DNA from: Paramoeba atlantica
Taxonomy: Eukaryota; Discosea
Reading direction: 5' to 3'
Assembly (NCBI GenBank): GCA_977017575.1
Contig: CDRNVI010000072.1
Span: 21,933-85,932 of the forward strand
DNA: 64,000 nt
Shown here: one piece after another, positions 18,196 to 28,164 of the stretch
Numbering within the stretch: the first letter of the stretch is position 1
Layout: each line of letters opens with the position of its first letter
Translations under genes and position numbers: made by a program
The notes under the pieces: generated by a model
What the model saw: the letters and a program-made list of their open reading frames with translations, nothing else
Told to the model about the DNA's origin: nothing
Database searches by the model: none

Positions 18196-19056
18196 ATGAT
18201 CTTTCCATCATGCCGGCGTTATGATGCTGTCGAGGATTCACATCCTCCTAGGCAACACAATCACATCGGTAAGATACGGGGCTCCACCTTACCACAGGAA
18301 TATGACCTCTCCCGTCTACTCCAAAATTTTGAAATTCTCCATCCCTCATGGAATACGCTAACACCTGCCTGTGAGTGGCAAGGCATCACTTGTGGAAGTG
18401 ACTTTCCACACTTGTGTGTAAGTAACTCACAAGTAACACAGATTTATTGGAATGAGATGAGTCTTCGAGGGTCTCTTCAATGGGATTATCTTCCCCTCTC
18501 TGTGCATTCTTTTCACATTGGAAATAACTGGATAACCGGTTCGGTCCCTTTTCACACACTGCCTTCTCATTTTACCTGTCTTCAGCTTTTAAACAATCAA
18601 TTTACGGGTCCTGTCGACTTTGTCCGTCTTCCACAATCGCTACGAAATCTTTGTTTAAATTCTAATTTGTTTTACGGCGAAGCGGATTTGACACACTTGC
18701 CACCCGGTTTGGTCTCTCTGCAGTTCTCTTCGAATAAATTTTCTGGTACTCTTGATCTTTGCAGTTTGCCACATGGTCTCGCTCTTCTTGAGCTACGCGA
18801 CAATGCGCTTTCCGGTCCTCTTGACCTTAGACAGTTGCCCTCCTCTCTTGTAACGTTGAATTGTGAGGCCAATCGTTTCTGTGGTTTGGTGCAGTTTGAT
18901 AAACTGCCTAAACAATTGCTCTCCGTATATCTCAGTGAAAACACTGAACTTTGTGGTAAAGTGGACACTTATCCAAGTTCTGGTTTCCCGTTCGTGTCCG
19001 TCAAAAACACAAACATACGCGAGACATTCAGAAACGCGACTTTTGAATTTTTCTGA
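18196..19056 (+). CDS. Leucine-rich repeat protein (family copy E)
   Basis: 286 residues, the most regular member. The cap reads IGKIRGSTLPQEYDLSRL, PSWNTLT, then ACEWQGITC, followed by a short variable segment with one extra Cys and the shared TQIYWNEMSLRGSLQWDYL. Seven repeats of 23 residues follow (LPSHFTCLQLLNNQFTGPV, LPPGLVSLQFSSNKFSGTL, and so on). The C-terminal cap is ENTELCGKVD, then NTNIRETF. Family knowledge: short LRRs of this plant-like type usually form a curved binding surface. No signal peptide, membrane anchor or enzymatic domain is visible. AT-rich and then pyrimidine-rich DNA precedes the ATG. It serves here as the reference for spacing in the other copies. Confidence 0.85.
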   Translation: MIFPSCRRYDAVEDSHPPRQHNHIGKIRGSTLPQEYDLSRLLQNFEILHPSWNTLTPACEWQGITCGSDFPHLCVSNSQVTQIYWNEMSLRGSLQWDYLPLSVHSFHIGNNWITGSVPFHTLPSHFTCLQLLNNQFTGPVDFVRLPQSLRNLCLNSNLFYGEADLTHLPPGLVSLQFSSNKFSGTLDLCSLPHGLALLELRDNALSGPLDLRQLPSSLVTLNCEANRFCGLVQFDKLPKQLLSVYLSENTELCGKVDTYPSSGFPFVSVKNTNIRETFRNATFEFF

Positions 19057-19490
19057 TTTTCTCCCTTAGTTTACTTTCCTTTCACTAATCGACTAAAAAA
19101 AGGCAGCTGTAAGTTGGTACAGTATTTCCTGTTTTGGTTGGCATGAGTTTGCATGAATTAGCACAAGGAAGGCACACTGGATGGAACCGATTAACAGCAC
19201 ACTTTCCCTAGTTAAAACTAGTCCATAATTTTCCTGTGTCCCCGTTTAGTATGTATTATGTACAGTCACAGCTACTGATTTTGAAAACGCAGTGGAGTGC
19301 AAGTGTTTTTCCGATCGCATGGATATATTTTCCTTGTCCACTCTTTTTTTTCGAGGCTACCATTTTTTATTTCACTCTATGATCACGGTTTACGCCCGTG
19401 TTGTCTTCCTGTTTTACGCTTCGGATGCCCCAAAATCAGATGATTTAATTTGTAATCATTGATTCCAAACGAAGCCGCTCTCCTGCAGGT
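19057..19490. other. Intergenic, nothing recognised
   Basis: About 430 bp without hairpins or frames of interest. Short GCATGAATTAGCA and GGCATGAGTTTGCATG repeats occur near 19140-19165. Confidence 0.5.
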
Positions 19491-20258
19491 ATGGACAATA
19501 CTTCACACAGTCGCCCCAGTAAAGTACGAGGAGCTCTTTTACCCTCTGAATACGAACTTACACGCTTTGTATCAAAGATAGAAAATCCGCATATTTCTTG
19601 GAGCGCATCGACTCCTGCATGCGAGTGGAAAGGAGTCACCTGTGTTGACTCTCGTATTCAAATAGTGGATTGGGGACGTAGCGGTCTTAAGGGGTCTCTT
19701 CTCTTCGAGTGGATGCCCCGTGCATCCCGTTTCTTTTATTTATTTAACAATCAGGTTGGAGATTTTGTTAAACTTGACTCTTTACCACCTCAACTGACGT
19801 GTCTGGATCTTGATATCAATACATTCAGTGGTTCGATCGATCTGATTCACATACCCTCCACCTTTCGTACTCTTTCATTGCGTAATAATGCATTTGCAGG
19901 ATCTGTGGATCTTAATCACTTGCCACCGAATCTGGAGGAATTATATCTTAACAACAACAATTTAAGTGGTAGAGTCGATCTCGATCGTTTGCCTCTGTGC
20001 ATGATCTCTCTAGATTTGTCCCATAATCGATTCACCGGTTTCCTCTCGCTGGAAAAGCTTCCTCCTTTGCTTGAGTATGCCTTCTTTGATTGCAATTGTT
20101 TTTACGGTCTTGTTCAATTTGAAACCCTTCCTGTGACTTTAGAATCTTTGAGCATCAAAAGTAACTTGGAACTTGTTGGCGAAATCAAGAGGCACTCACT
20201 TCCCGACAAATTGACAAGTATTGACATCGAAGATACCCAAATAAGTTTAATTCCCTGA
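19491..20258 (+). CDS. Leucine-rich repeat protein (family copy F)
   Basis: 255 residues. The cap begins close to the start: SRPSKVRGALLPSEYELTRF, ISWSAST, ACEWKGVTC, then IQIVDWGRSGLKGSL. Seven 23-residue repeats include IPSTFRTLSLRNNAFAGSV and LPPNLEELYLNNNNLSGRV. It ends with the family C-terminal cap (SNLELVGEIKRHSLPDKL, then DTQISLIP). The N-terminus before the KVRG motif is only nine residues, which shows that the longer N-termini of copies C and E are not essential. No signal peptide or membrane helix. It follows copy E on the same strand by 434 bp, as a direct tandem duplication would. Confidence 0.85.
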   Translation: MDNTSHSRPSKVRGALLPSEYELTRFVSKIENPHISWSASTPACEWKGVTCVDSRIQIVDWGRSGLKGSLLFEWMPRASRFFYLFNNQVGDFVKLDSLPPQLTCLDLDINTFSGSIDLIHIPSTFRTLSLRNNAFAGSVDLNHLPPNLEELYLNNNNLSGRVDLDRLPLCMISLDLSHNRFTGFLSLEKLPPLLEYAFFDCNCFYGLVQFETLPVTLESLSIKSNLELVGEIKRHSLPDKLTSIDIEDTQISLIP

Positions 20259-22230
20259 ATAAACAAAACAAAGGTCATTATTCTTTTTTTCTCCTCTTTG
20301 CTACTTTTTTCTCGTTATTTTTACCTTACCTACAATTCGGTTTAATATTCCTGTAGCCCGATAACATTCCGGAACAGGTCGTGATGTGCCCGGATTAATT
20401 CCGAACAAGTCTTACAAACGTACAACTCCGTGTTACACGGCTACTCATCATACACCCACCTTAATGGGACGTATCTACGAACACGAACCACTATTTTTTA
20501 TCAACAATATTTTATCAAATGCCTCCCTTCCGCTTTTCAGCAATAGGGCCCTTGAAATTGAGCCCCACCCCGATGATCTTGGAAAATACGGTTGTCATGT
20601 TCGGAAACTTTCGCTCCGACTGCGCTGGATACGCATTTGCACTTAAACCCCGCGCACACAAGGCGATACAACCAGTACTCTGGGGGCCCTAGTAGGTGAG
20701 ACCTCCGGGAAACACCCTATGGCAGCGCTATCTCTCGTTCGACAGTGGGATTAGCCCACTTAGACGTAAAAAATAAATTTTATCCGCGATTGGCCAAATA
20801 CAGTGGTCGTCACTATTCTCAGAATCCGTAATTGAACATTGACAGGATTTTTTTATTCTCATTCTCAGTTTCGCGACCATTCTCATTTTCGCGTTGATTT
20901 TGCCGTTTTTGAACGTTGACAAGAAATAGAAAAAAATCGGAAAAAAAAATCTTTTTTTTTATTTCCATCTTTTTGTTCCTTGCTTATTAACGAATCCTCT
21001 AAAATATATTTTTCCACATGGTCGTAACGAACTATAGAAAGCTTGCAATCATGAAGAAGGTTCAGGTGATGCCTGATGACACTCTCCTGGAAAAAATTAC
21101 TTCTGCTCGGTCCGAGCGCAAGGTCGAAACACCTGTATCGACCTTGTTTTGATGGTTTCAAAACGAAGAGCCATCCGTATGGCGGACCCTAGGAAAAATC
21201 ACACGCGAGACCGGAGTGCTACGAATTCCTTGGAAGATGTAGTAGCCAGTTGAATGCAAAATCAACACGAGTTCACCAAGAAGTCCCGAAAGCGCTTCAT
21301 CATTAGTGCTACTGGTGATCGCTCTGGGGATAGTAGTCGTTCCAACGCTCTTGATTGTTGGATACGTCGAATACTGAAAATAATTCTCATGTAATGTACA
21401 TAGAAAACATATTTACTCAATCTATATAATGTTGCCTATTTAATAACACCCGTGCATTCCTCTCTCATTCCACAACCCTCATAACAAATTCATATCGAAA
21501 AGTTGGATCCCTATTTACTCAGCATATCCTTTCACACACCTACCTCCACACATCCTATAACTTACGACTGGGATATCAAAAGTTTCGCGTCGCACGTCCC
21601 GCCCGCGACGTCCTCGCCCGCGACCCCGTGCTGCATACGTCGAGACGGGAGGCTGGCGTATATAATTCACATTTGGCTCACGCCGTCCTCTCCCGTACTC
21701 GATACTATGGCGCAACTTGTTTCCAAGGCCGTCATTAGGATCTCGCGCATTTCGGTAGTGTACTCCCCTTATAATTGCGGTGGTTGTAAAACTACCGCTC
21801 TACCCTCGATTATTGAAAAAAAGGTGAACAAAAACAGTGAAAATAAAAAAGTAAATATAAAGAGTAACACAGTAATAAAGTAATAATAGAAGAAAAATTT
21901 ATAAAAGGGGGCCCCGGTGGTCCAAAATTGAAAACACTGGGGGGTCTAGGGGTAGCCGGGGTCTTGGCGCGTATTTTCCACCCCCCTACCCGGGGGTGAC
22001 CCCCCCCGCGTATCCGCAGGACGGGCCCGCCAAGTGCGGATTTTCTCAGAAAAAACATTTTGAAAAAAAAGTCAACTTGGCGAAAAAGATAGCAAAAAAA
22101 ATATTTTTCCAAAATCGTTTCCCCTATTGTATTTTTATAGTTTGGGACTTATACTAGCTTTCTGCGCAGTTGTTTTCGCAGGCTATCTCTTCTTCGAGCC
22201 GTGGTATGCCCGCGAAAATGGCCCATTTTT
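20259..22230. other. About 2 kb without a recognised gene
   Basis: The longest frames (+ 20386-20646, 86 codons; + 21503-21883, 126 codons; - 20883-21161, 92 codons) match nothing I know and lack convincing starts. A GC-rich patch with CCCCCCTACCCGGGGGTGAC lies near 21980. The rest is unremarkable. Confidence 0.5.
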
Positions 22231-22493
22231 GATTAAAAAAGGTGAAAAGGTATTTTTCGGACCCCAAGGGGCCTTTTTGTGTTGAAAGAATGGTGTGGTT
22301 GGAGTCGCATTCTCTACCCATTACGTTTGGTGGGCTTTCATTCATACCTGCAAGTGATTTCCCATACGCAAATGTCGGATTTAGTGCTCTGAGAGCAAAA
22401 CTAGCTAAAATTGGCCCCATTTTTATCCGACAATCGGCTATTTTTGGCTATAATGTTTCCGTTTTCTTGAGCTTTCCAGGCCAAATTTTCTTT
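22231..22493 (-). repeat. Dispersed repeat R, copy 2
   Basis: Reverse-complement match to 3096-3340, sharing GGTTGGAGTCGCATTC, TACCCATTACG, AATGTCGGATTTAGTGCTCT and the CCAAGGGGCC end. It runs directly into the family-2 foldback that follows. Confidence 0.7.
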
Positions 22494-22584
22494 TTTAGGC
22501 TCTTCGTTAAACGCGGTGATAGTTTTCAACGCGAAGAGCGCAGCACGAGTGACTTCTAAGTTGAAAACAACCACCGCGTTTAAT
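22494..22584. repeat. Foldback element, family 2, copy 3
   Basis: The left arm TTTAGGCTCTTCGTTAAACG is complete, but the right arm stops after ACCGCGTTTAA, so the outer end was lost. Confidence 0.75.
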
Positions 22585-22622
22585 TAATTTTTATAAATGG
22601 GTCATTTAGGGGCATTTATAAA

Positions 22623-22828
22623 AACCCAGATTGAAGGAGGCGAGGGAGATACGAAGCAACAGGCGTGGCAGATTCCCACTGAAAAGAAATGGTATATCCC
22701 TGCACGAAGTTTGCCTCCGAGCTAGCAAGCGCAAAGGCTTTTCTCGTGCGGGGAGATACCATTTCTTTTCAGTGGGAATCTGCCACGCCTGTTGCTTCGT
22801 ATCTCCCTCGCCCCTTTCAATCTGGGTT
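22623..22828. repeat. Foldback element, family 1, copy 4
   Basis: A 206-bp hairpin, the same length as copy 2 (896-1101) and nearly the same sequence, with arms AACCCAGATTGAAGGAGG and complement. Its right flank leads straight into the minisatellite at 22890. Confidence 0.85.
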
Positions 22829-22889
22829 ATCTACAAGCTGGTCGCCCTTCCACAACATGGCCAGCTGGCTTGTGTGCAGATGGCCACTG

Positions 22890-23640
22890 CAGCTACATTG
22901 CATTACTGCAGTCACTTCCTCACGTGGCAGTGCACTTACTCTCGCACGTGCCACTGCAGCTACACTACAGTCACTGACTCTCTCGCGCGCCACTGCATCT
23001 ACACTGTGTTCACTGTCTCACGTGGAAGTAGGCTTACTCGCGCACGTGCCACTGCATCTACACTGCGTTCACTGCCTCACGTGGCAGTACTCTGTCACTT
23101 ACCACTGTACTTACAGTGGTAGTGCACGTACTCTTGCACGTGCCACTGCAGCTGCAATGCATCACTGCAGTCACTTCACGCGGCAGTGCAGCTGCATTGC
23201 ATCAATACAGTCACTGCCTCACGTCGCAGTACACTTACTCTCTCACGTGCCACTGAAGCTACACTGCAGTCACCGACTCTCGCACGTGCCACTGCATCTA
23301 CACTGCGTTCGCTTCCTCACGTGGCAGTAGACGTACTCGCGCACGTGCCACTGCAGCTACACTGCGTTCTCTGCCTCACGTGGCAGTACACTTACTCTCT
23401 CACGCGCCACTGCAGATCCACTGCATCAATACAGTCACTGCCTCACGTGGCAGTACACTTACTCTCTCAAGTGCCACTGCAGCTACACTGCATTACTGCA
23501 GGCACTTCCTCACGTGGCAGTGCACTTACTCTCGCACGTGCCACTGCAGCTACACTGCAGTCACTGCCTCTCTCACGCGCCACTGCGTCTACACTGTGTT
23601 CACTGCCTCACGTGGCAGTACACTTACTCTCTCAAGGGCA
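22890..23640. repeat. GC-rich minisatellite with CACGTG motifs
   Basis: About 750 bp of degenerate tandem units of roughly 60 bp, built from CTCACGTGGCAGT, ACTTACTCTC, GCACGTGCCACTGCA and GCTACACTGCAGTCACT. The palindrome CACGTG recurs about once or twice per unit. Frames open through it are by-products of the repeat. Confidence 0.8.
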
Positions 23641-23829
23641 CTGTATCTGCACACTACCACTCGGACCTGCTCATTATTTTTCTCTCTATATATATACAAA
23701 ATGCAAACCGTGTTTTTGGTGGCCAGCTGGCCACTTTTTCGAGAAAAAAAATTCTGAAAAAAAAAATTGTTCTGAATATGTTTTTTGCGATCTTGAGCAA
23801 ATAATTTTTCTTGCGATTTTTTTAGTAAA

Positions 23830-23905
23830 ATGTCGATGTCGGGAATCGAACCGCGGACGTCCAGCGTCAAAATGGAACCCCTTTACCAACTGGACTACTC
23901 AAAGG
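23830..23905 (-). ncRNA. tRNA-like sequence, probably SINE head or tRNA relic
   Basis: The minus strand has a good box A (TAGTCCAGTTGG, 23886-23897) and an exact box B (GGTTCGATTCC, 23842-23852) at tRNA spacing. The acceptor arms do not pair and the anticodon loop is malformed, so it is not a working tRNA. T/A-rich DNA lies downstream on the minus strand. Either a tRNA-derived SINE or a decayed tRNA. Confidence 0.4.
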
Positions 23906-24168
23906 ACGCTCCTTAGTCAACCAGTTTGTCGTATCGCAGGCCTTTGCACACGCACCTTTTTTTGCCAAAGGTGTTCTAAAATTTGGGAAATAAGGTTGTT
24001 TTAGATGATTTTTAGAGTATTGAAGAGTTCATCTAATGACCTACTGCTCTGTTTCGGAATTTTGAAAAAACTCGATCTTATGCTTCTTTGATGATCTTTT
24101 TCAATTTTTGGAATTAACCTTAGTAAGCGAGTTAGATACTCCATATCTCCCTCAATATATTATTTATA

Positions 24169-24233
24169 CTGTGCCCCCCCCACTTATAGTGCCGCGGTTT
24201 TCGACCAAACGGCACTATAAGTGGGGGGGCTAG
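24169..24233. mobile_element. Miniature TA-flanked palindrome, 65 bp
   Basis: Ends CTGTGCCCCCCCCACTTATA and CTAGCCCCCCCACTTATA (reverse complement) face each other around a short centre, with TA on both sides. The end resembles that of the 28809-31581 element (CTGTGCCCCCCTAGTTAT). Confidence 0.65.
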
Positions 24234-24235
24234 TA

Positions 24236-25240
24236 TGTTTCAGGTCGAGGGTGAAAATTTTCCTCCCCCCAAAAAAAAGCGCAGCGCTTCGCGGCGCAAT
24301 TCTTTCTATCATGTGGTTTTGAGTGCCTAAGCGCTGTAAATGTTTGTGAAATATTAATTCGTGAACAAATTTCGAAATGGCGAGCTGTATTCCGCATGTT
24401 TCCATAACGAAAAAGATGTTTTCACCTTTTTTGCATTAACACGACTTTTGTTGACACAACTTTTGTTGCCTCGACTTTTGTTGCGAAAACTTTTTTCCCC
24501 CCAGTAGGGGAGAAGAAAGATCAACGCACTCATGAGCCAAAAAAGGTCTTTGCCCACCAAAAAAGCGTACCCCAGTAACAAGGATTCTAGTAGTCCATCC
24601 TAGTAGTCCAACAAGGATTCTAGAGTCCAAAATGAGGGAGTTGCTATGCTCTGTCCATGGTATCATGTTCAGGGGAACAGCAACTCCCCATTATCCCGGC
24701 GTAGTAAACACGCCTTGGCTTGCCTGGCACTACGATTGCCGAAAAAAAAAATCGGTTCATTTCGCAGCCCAGTCGCTTCCCACTTAAGGGGCCCGTTCCC
24801 ACAACCGAGTGATCTCCCCGGCAGCACGGTTTTACCCATGCGTTGAGAAGGCTGGGGTGTGAGACCAGGGTGCATTAGTAGAAAATTTTCGGAGGAAGAA
24901 ATACGAAGGAGATTTTACTGTATAAGGGAGTTTGAGTGCAATAGGAAAAAAAGGGGGTTGGCTTAAATGTTTTGGTACCGACTCATACCAATTACTCTAA
25001 ATTCGTTCATGATAAGATTTAAACCAGGTGACGGTTAAGTGTTTATTAGGAACCATAAGTCTGGACATTTGGAACAGGGCCCGCGGTCGGAGTTTGGCTA
25101 CTCCCCATTCCTGCTCAAGGGGTAGGAACAGGTTTCCTCGACAACACGTCGCCGTCCGGAGTCTTTCCGTCTGGAGACGCGTTGTTAAGTCCAAACCTTG
25201 TTGACGCAACCAGTGTGTATAAAACTGTTCTGTATATTAT
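24236..25240. other. About 1 kb without a recognised gene
   Basis: It contains three ACTTTTGTTG direct repeats (24430-24485), two copies of AACAAGGATTCTAG (24577 and 24609), and anonymous sequence. Frames are short and unrecognised. Confidence 0.5.
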
Positions 25241-25338
25241 GCTCTTCGTTAAACTCGGTGGTTGTCTTCAACTTAAAAGTCACTCATGCTGCGCGCTTCG
25301 CGTTGAAAACTACCACCGCGTTTAACGAAGACCCTAAA
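25241..25338. repeat. Foldback element, family 2, copy 4
   Basis: A hairpin with arms GCTCTTCGTTAAACTCGG and CCGCGTTTAACGAAGA. It is followed by the CTAAAAAAGAAAAAT segment that also borders the copies at 2992 and 6776. Confidence 0.8.
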
Positions 25339-25796
25339 AAAGAAAAATCTCCAAAAGATCATGAATAATCTACTTTTTTTGGGGGAAAAAGCTTGACTTT
25401 TCGGCAAAAATTGCGAAATTTTACACCAAATTTGGTCCGTTTTGGATGCCTTACCAGTAGGGGCAGGAGGCAAATCTGACGAAAAAAACGTCGTAGAATA
25501 GTAGGTGAGGTCCTAAACTCTCCAAATACGGTTTAGAAGTCGATTTCGGAAAAATAAATATTTACTTTTTTCCGGGTCAAAAGAAATTTGTTTTGGTCAT
25601 CCCAAAAATTTCAGAATTTTTGACCTTTTCGGACCCCTCCAGCGCGTACCAGGGTACCCTCAGGTGGGGGGAATCGTTTTTTTAATTTATTACATTTTTA
25701 CCAGCGAAGACATGAAAATAGAGGAGCCCCGGCGCCGCGAAGCGGCGCCAATTTTTTTTTTGCACTATTTTCGTTGTTTTTCGGAATTTTTATTGT

Positions 25797-25870
25797 ACCT
25801 GTAGCTACGTATTGTACCTGTAGCTAGTTATTGTACCGGTGGGGTACATTAACCCGGACGGGGGTTTAGT
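25797..25870. repeat. Terminus related to the 6318-7081 element
   Basis: Direct repeats TATTGTACCTGTAGCTA, then a GTACC/GGTAC pair and TTAACCCGGACGGGGGTTTA. The order matches the right end of the 6318-7081 element (TATTGTGCCTAGAGCCA, then TAACCCGGAACACGGTTTA). No opposite end was found. Confidence 0.5.
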
Positions 25871-26394
25871 TGGCCTCTTCGGGCTTCACAGATTCGACAA
25901 AGATTTTTGAGATGACCGGAGATTGTACCAATTAACCCTTGTAAAGGGCTTAAATTCTCCTTTTCTGCCTCACATCCTTTGCTCACCGTGGGAATTTCTT
26001 TTTCAGCCTCCATCTTGTCAAGAGTGTGCTTCCGTTGTTTCAAGATGGAGGCTGTTCGCAGTAAAATGTTTCCTGTGATTTGGTCATGATCATAATTTCC
26101 TTTCTCTATGAGTTCGACAACTTTTAATTTTGGTAACTCAGCCACCGTTTCTCCAATATCTTTCAACACAGCTGAAGGATAGTCTAGATCTTGAGGCCAT
26201 TTCTCTTGCATTGCAGTGAAAAAGGGAATCCTAACCTTTTTGTCTTTAATCTTCAATGTAGTGTACTTCATAATGAGTCCCAATTCATCTTTCAAAGCCT
26301 TGGATAGCACGACATTAACTGTAGCTTCTGTGGAGGCCATGAGCAAAATAAAGGACACAGTAAGAAAGGTGTCGGTAAGCTCCATGCATATCAA
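25849..26394 (-). CDS. Hypothetical protein
   Basis: A 181-residue minus-strand frame, divergent from the LRR gene at 26477 with about 80 bp between starts. I do not recognise it. From Met20 the protein is well mixed and charged (STEATVNVVLSKALKDELG, then MKYTTLKIKDKKVRIPFF), as real proteins are. Residues 1-19 are hydrophobic (DTFLTVSFILLMAS) and could be a signal peptide, or an artefact if Met20 (26340) is the true start. A Cys-x2-Cys lies near the end (CRICEARRG). The last seven residues (QLNPRPG) are encoded by a transposon-like terminus at 25797-25870, so the original 3' end was probably replaced by an insertion. Confidence 0.45.
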   Translation of the reverse strand: MICMELTDTFLTVSFILLMASTEATVNVVLSKALKDELGLIMKYTTLKIKDKKVRIPFFTAMQEKWPQDLDYPSAVLKDIGETVAELPKLKVVELIEKGNYDHDQITGNILLRTASILKQRKHTLDKMEAEKEIPTVSKGCEAEKENLSPLQGLIGTISGHLKNLCRICEARRGQLNPRPG

Positions 26395-26476
26395 TCAAAA
26401 CTCATTTTTTTCCCCTTGAACGCTAACAGCTCAATGAAAATTACAATTGAAAAACTTATATTTGCCTATCTAATCT

Positions 26477-27310
26477 TTGCCTTCAAGTTTCATGTCCCCA
26501 AGACTTCTTTCTGGGGTTGTGAAATCGAGTGACACTCAACCCCCTATAAGTTCATCTCGACGTGGCAAAGTTCGTGGCGCTATTCTCCCACAACACGTGA
26601 TGATGCGTCGATTTGTTTCTGAAATGGAAATTCCGCAATTTGCTGAGCGCGACGATGTCTGCACTTGGGAAGGTGTTACTTGTAACGACCATGGTGAGGT
26701 TAAGGGGATTGATTGGTCGTATAAAATTATGTTTGGAAACCTTAAGATTATGGTAGGAAATCTTACCTGGGAGTGTTTACCCTCGACCGTTTCAAGACTT
26801 AATTTATCGAGCAACCGTCTCTCTGGAGAGCTCCCCACACGAGTGTTACCTTCAGTCTTGGAATATTTGAATATACAAGAGAATGGATTCCTTGGACCTT
26901 TTGACGCAACGGAACTTCCAAACAAACTAAGAAAATTTTTCTCTGCAGACACAAACTTTTCAGGGATTCTAGACTTATCATCACTGCCTCCTGTTATAAA
27001 TGCGTTTTCCGTTGTGAACAATATGTTTGCAGGACATATCGATCTCACGTGCCTTCCGTCATCTTTGCGAAGTTTGTACCTGCAAGAAAACTCTTTTAGT
27101 GGTCCCATTGATTTGACGAAGCTTCCACACAGAATGGACATCTTGTCGCTTCACCAAAACAATCTTATAGGCAATCTTGATCTGCGATGCCTTCCGACAA
27201 CACTGAGGAGACTTGATCTCAATTCAAACTGCTTTTCTGGTGAGCTTTACGTGAACACACTACCCGATTCGGTGGCTGAAGTAAATATAACTATAACTAT
27301 AAATAAATAA
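26477..27310 (+). CDS. Leucine-rich repeat protein (family copy G)
   Basis: 277 residues; a second ATG at 26492 is possible. The cap reads SRRGKVRGAILPQHVMMRRF. The usual SW element is missing (FAERDDV), but the Cys pair remains as CTWEGVTC, followed by VKGIDWSYK. A short internal duplication (FGNLKIMVGNL) lies before the first repeat. Eight 23-residue repeats follow, such as LPSSLRSLYLQENSFSGPI and LPTTLRRLDLNSNCFSGEL. The C-terminus is short and lacks the cap seen in copies C, E and F. No signal peptide. It is 6 kb from the main cluster, on the same strand, and divergent from the hypothetical gene at 25849. Probably functional since the frame is intact; partner unknown. Confidence 0.8.
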   Translation: MPSSFMSPRLLSGVVKSSDTQPPISSSRRGKVRGAILPQHVMMRRFVSEMEIPQFAERDDVCTWEGVTCNDHGEVKGIDWSYKIMFGNLKIMVGNLTWECLPSTVSRLNLSSNRLSGELPTRVLPSVLEYLNIQENGFLGPFDATELPNKLRKFFSADTNFSGILDLSSLPPVINAFSVVNNMFAGHIDLTCLPSSLRSLYLQENSFSGPIDLTKLPHRMDILSLHQNNLIGNLDLRCLPTTLRRLDLNSNCFSGELYVNTLPDSVAEVNITITINK

Positions 27311-27459
27311 TGGCAACCTGTTGTTACCTTCACCATTGCCGAGCAATATTAAAATGGGGGTCATTTCGAATAAAATAGTTTGCAATCCAGAATGGAGCTC
27401 TAATTAGTGGTCATCTTCATGTTTTTTGTTATTGATTTTATCTACACTCAAAACAATTA

Positions 27460-28164
27460 CTCCCTCTCTCATTAATTTTTATAAATGGATTTCGTGTTAT
27501 AAAAATTTAGTTTGTGCGGGATCATTAATTTTTATAAATCAGAAATTAATCGAACGCTATTTCTTAATTTTTTTCTAAGCCAAAGAATTTTTTCTTTTAT
27601 TCTACTTAAGATGGATTATTTTGTGAACGTGGATGGACGCCCTTCGAAGAAATTTCTTACAGAAAAGCGCAAATGGTTGATTTATATGCTGCAGGCAGAT
27701 GGTGAGAAAAAACAAACTTTATTTAGCAATTTATGGGAATACTATCTCCGTTTAACACGTGCTTGACTCACAGCTTCAGATAGGTATTGATATTCGTTTA
27801 TAGTACATTACCTCTATGTGATTTCTTTTGCTTATTTGACTCTCAGCTTCAGATATTGATTCATGAAAAATGCTCATGTAGGGGAAAAGACAATCTTTTT
27901 GGGGGGGATTTTCTTCCTGAGATGAAGATACTGATTTTTGTAAAACGCGATTCACTGAAAAAAATCAGCATGGGGAAGCATGGTCGGGACCTACTCGCGG
28001 TCTTCCCTGGCACTACCATCTTACAGATCGTACTAACGCCGACCTGTTTTTGGAATAGCGGTCATTTATACGGGATTATTAATTTTTATAATTACATATA
28101 ACAAAGTAGTATAACTCACTTTTTGTTATAATTTATAATTTATAAAAATTAATGAGAGGGAGAG
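27460..28164. mobile_element. Stowaway/mariner-like TA-flanked element, 705 bp
   Basis: Inverted ends CTCCCTCTCTCATTAATTTT and complement, about 27 bp, with TA on each side (27458-27459 and 28165-28166). The CTCCCTC start is typical of Stowaway and plant-type mariner elements. Inside, a + frame (27611-27766) reads DYFVNVDGRPSKKFLTEKRK, then a stop after about 50 codons. It could be the start of a lost transposase but is too short to assign. Confidence 0.75.

Noticed and set aside
22242-23330. Several + strand frames of 100-210 codons across foldbacks and the CACGTG satellite
   Set aside because: They run through hairpins and tandem repeats and carry repeat-derived sequence only.
24640-25210. 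Short frames with scattered Cys as possible small genes
   Set aside because: No start context, no domain, and equal frames on both strands.
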